A DNA stretch of 64,000 nt from CAKZQX01 sp034436755 (GTDB lineage: Bacteria > Chloroflexota > Chloroflexia > Chloroflexales > Chloroflexaceae), in assembly GCA_034436755.1 (NCBI GenBank), contig DAOTVB010000146.1, forward strand, positions 6,737 through 70,736, given 5' to 3'. The notes under the pieces were generated by a model. The model worked only from the letters and a program-made list of their open reading frames with translations, made no database searches and had not been told where the DNA came from. Shown here piece by piece: positions 62,808-64,000 of this stretch. Made by a program: the position numbers and the translations under genes. Each line of letters starts with the position of its first letter. The stretch's first letter is position 1.

Positions 62808-62923
62808 AGCAACCTCCATAGTTTGCGGGCCGGTTAGCCCGGTGCGGGTGTGCTTCTCATTGTGAGGTTGCAAGAAGTATGCCAGAGTGAAGAATCCCTT
62901 TTATCTCTGTTTGTCGGTTCTCG

Positions 62924-63904
62924 CTAGAGATGCCTGGCAAACCAGCGCGCACGCGCATCCGGCACACCGGGGAAGATCTCATGCTCGCCAAACTGCGCCA
63001 CGAAGATCTCTTTGGGCGACTGAATATGGTTGTAGGCCGCAAAGATTGTCGAGGGCGGGCAGATCAGATCCATCAGCCCGGCAGTGAGATAGACCGGCAC
63101 TTCGATCCAGTCGGCCAGGTTCATGCAGTCGAAGTAGCTCAGGGTACGAAAGACCTGGGCCGGGTCCGCACCGCTGCGGCGGCAGTAGCGCGCAACCTCC
63201 TGGTAGGGTCCGGCATCGGTCAGGGTTGCGGCCCGCTCAAAGTGGCAGAGGAAGGGGATCTCGGCGAAGGCTGCACGTAGCCGCCCATGCACCGGCTGCC
63301 CGTACGCCTGCGCCCGCAGCGGCCAGAGCGCCGCCGTCGCCAGCGTTAGCCCACCGCCCTGGCTGCCCCCGGCAAGCCCCAGTCGCTCCGGGTCAACTTC
63401 GGGCCGGGTTGTCAGCAGGTCAACGGCGCGCAGGGCATCAACATAGACGGCACGGTAGTAGTAGGTCTGCGGATCGCCCACGCCCATGGTCAGATAGCCG
63501 GGCGCATGCCCGCCGGGATAGCTCCCGGTATCGCTGCTCTCGCCACTCTGCCCACGGATGTCGATTGCCAGCACCGCGTAGCCCTGCGAGGTCCACCCGA
63601 GCAACTCGAATGCCTCAGGCCGCCGGGAGCTATAGCCATGGTAGAGCAGCAGCGCGGGGAACGGTCCATCACCCAGGGGCCGGGCATAGGTGCCGACGAC
63701 CTCCGCGCCCTGCCATCCGGCGAAGGTGGCACGGAAGAGTTGCACCCCGGTATAGGGCAAATCCAGCGGCACAAACTGCGGATCGAGCGGCACCTGGACC
63801 GCCTCCGCCAGCGTATCGCGCCAGAACTGCGCACAGTCGGGTTGCCGCGTCTGGGGCGGGCAGTAACTCCAGAGCTGGTCAAGCGGCAGATCAAAATAGG
63901 CCAC
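62924..63904 (-). CDS. Acetyl-xylan esterase / cephalosporin-C deacetylase-like hydrolase
   Basis: 326 residues, the family norm, from a GTG at 63904 eight bases after AAGGAG; translation from 63985 would add 27 uncharacteristic residues. The alpha/beta-hydrolase AXE1 pattern is clear: MAYFDLPLDQLWSY start, LLLYHGYSSRRPEAFELLGWTSQGYAVLAIDIRGQSGES, TYYYRAVYVDALRAVDLL, GLAGGSQGGGLTLATAAL (nucleophile Ser), LTAGLMDLICPPSTIFAAYNHI (Asp) and FGEHEI (His). It removes acetyl groups from xylan or sugar oligomers in characterised relatives. No signal peptide, so probably cytoplasmic. Confidence 0.93.
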   Translation of the reverse strand: MAYFDLPLDQLWSYCPPQTRQPDCAQFWRDTLAEAVQVPLDPQFVPLDLPYTGVQLFRATFAGWQGAEVVGTYARPLGDGPFPALLLYHGYSSRRPEAFELLGWTSQGYAVLAIDIRGQSGESSDTGSYPGGHAPGYLTMGVGDPQTYYYRAVYVDALRAVDLLTTRPEVDPERLGLAGGSQGGGLTLATAALWPLRAQAYGQPVHGRLRAAFAEIPFLCHFERAATLTDAGPYQEVARYCRRSGADPAQVFRTLSYFDCMNLADWIEVPVYLTAGLMDLICPPSTIFAAYNHIQSPKEIFVAQFGEHEIFPGVPDARARWFARHL

Positions 63905-64000
63905 GCGGGTGACTCCTTCCGGTTGTATGCGAATTGTTCGGTAGGGAGACGCTCTGGCGCATATTGTAGCATAGCTCTGGCGCAAGCAGGAGCACCAGGA

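Overview
The window reads as chromosomal DNA of a member of the Chloroflexota, most likely the Chloroflexales (Roseiflexus/Chloroflexus relatives). This is inferred from the moderately high G+C, a DUF3352 membrane protein, many phytochrome-type PAS kinases paired with Rcp1-like receivers, solute-binding/von Willebrand lipoproteins, a GlgE-pathway cluster and KaiB/KaiC homologues in a non-cyanobacterial background. I saw no rRNA, tRNA, CRISPR, prophage or complete insertion sequence. I read about 40 protein genes, plus several terminators and families of short palindromic repeats.

Left third (1-24 kb): a partial solute-binding protein faces a related lipoprotein fused to a von Willebrand A domain. 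Next come rpiA, a tandem universal stress protein, a lone CBM48/E-set protein and a small signalling patch (two receiver-only proteins, a GAF protein and a LuxR-type response regulator, but no kinase). PhoU and mfd converge on a strong hairpin. DUF3352, a BCCT transporter, an orphan-looking adenine/cytosine-N4 methyltransferase with GNAT, a 2,4-diaminopentanoate dehydrogenase-like protein, mnmG with a proline-rich insertion, and a YcxB-like protein follow.

Middle (24-37 kb): a giant secreted ExeM/NucH-type nuclease, HU, purB, a class I aminotransferase, a small membrane protein, a secreted clan-A glycosidase lipoprotein, and an unusual pseudokinase fused to DnaJ-like CxxC zinc motifs and a membrane anchor.

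Core (37-46 kb): a compact, leftward clock-like operon. In transcription order it holds a triple-PAS histidine kinase, an Rcp1-like receiver, a receiver-PAS kinase, a receiver joined to a KaiA/RsbU-like helical domain, KaiB, KaiC (both autophosphorylation residues conserved), and a PAS kinase whose receiver has lost its phosphoacceptor aspartate. This is the most remarkable system here: a candidate complete Kai oscillator, with a possible KaiA counterpart and its own output kinases, outside cyanobacteria.

Directly upstream (46-57 kb) are a GH57/DUF3536 glycosidase, another Rcp1-like receiver and the full GlgE alpha-glucan pathway: glgE, a TreS-maltokinase fusion and glgB. Storage-glucan synthesis from trehalose therefore sits beside the clock genes. 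The right end (57-64 kb) holds the NAD biosynthesis genes nadA, nadB and nadC, preceded by three near-identical palindromic operators, then two paralogous YggT-like membrane proteins and an acetyl-xylan-esterase-like hydrolase.

Functions are inferred from protein sequence read by eye. No database search was run.
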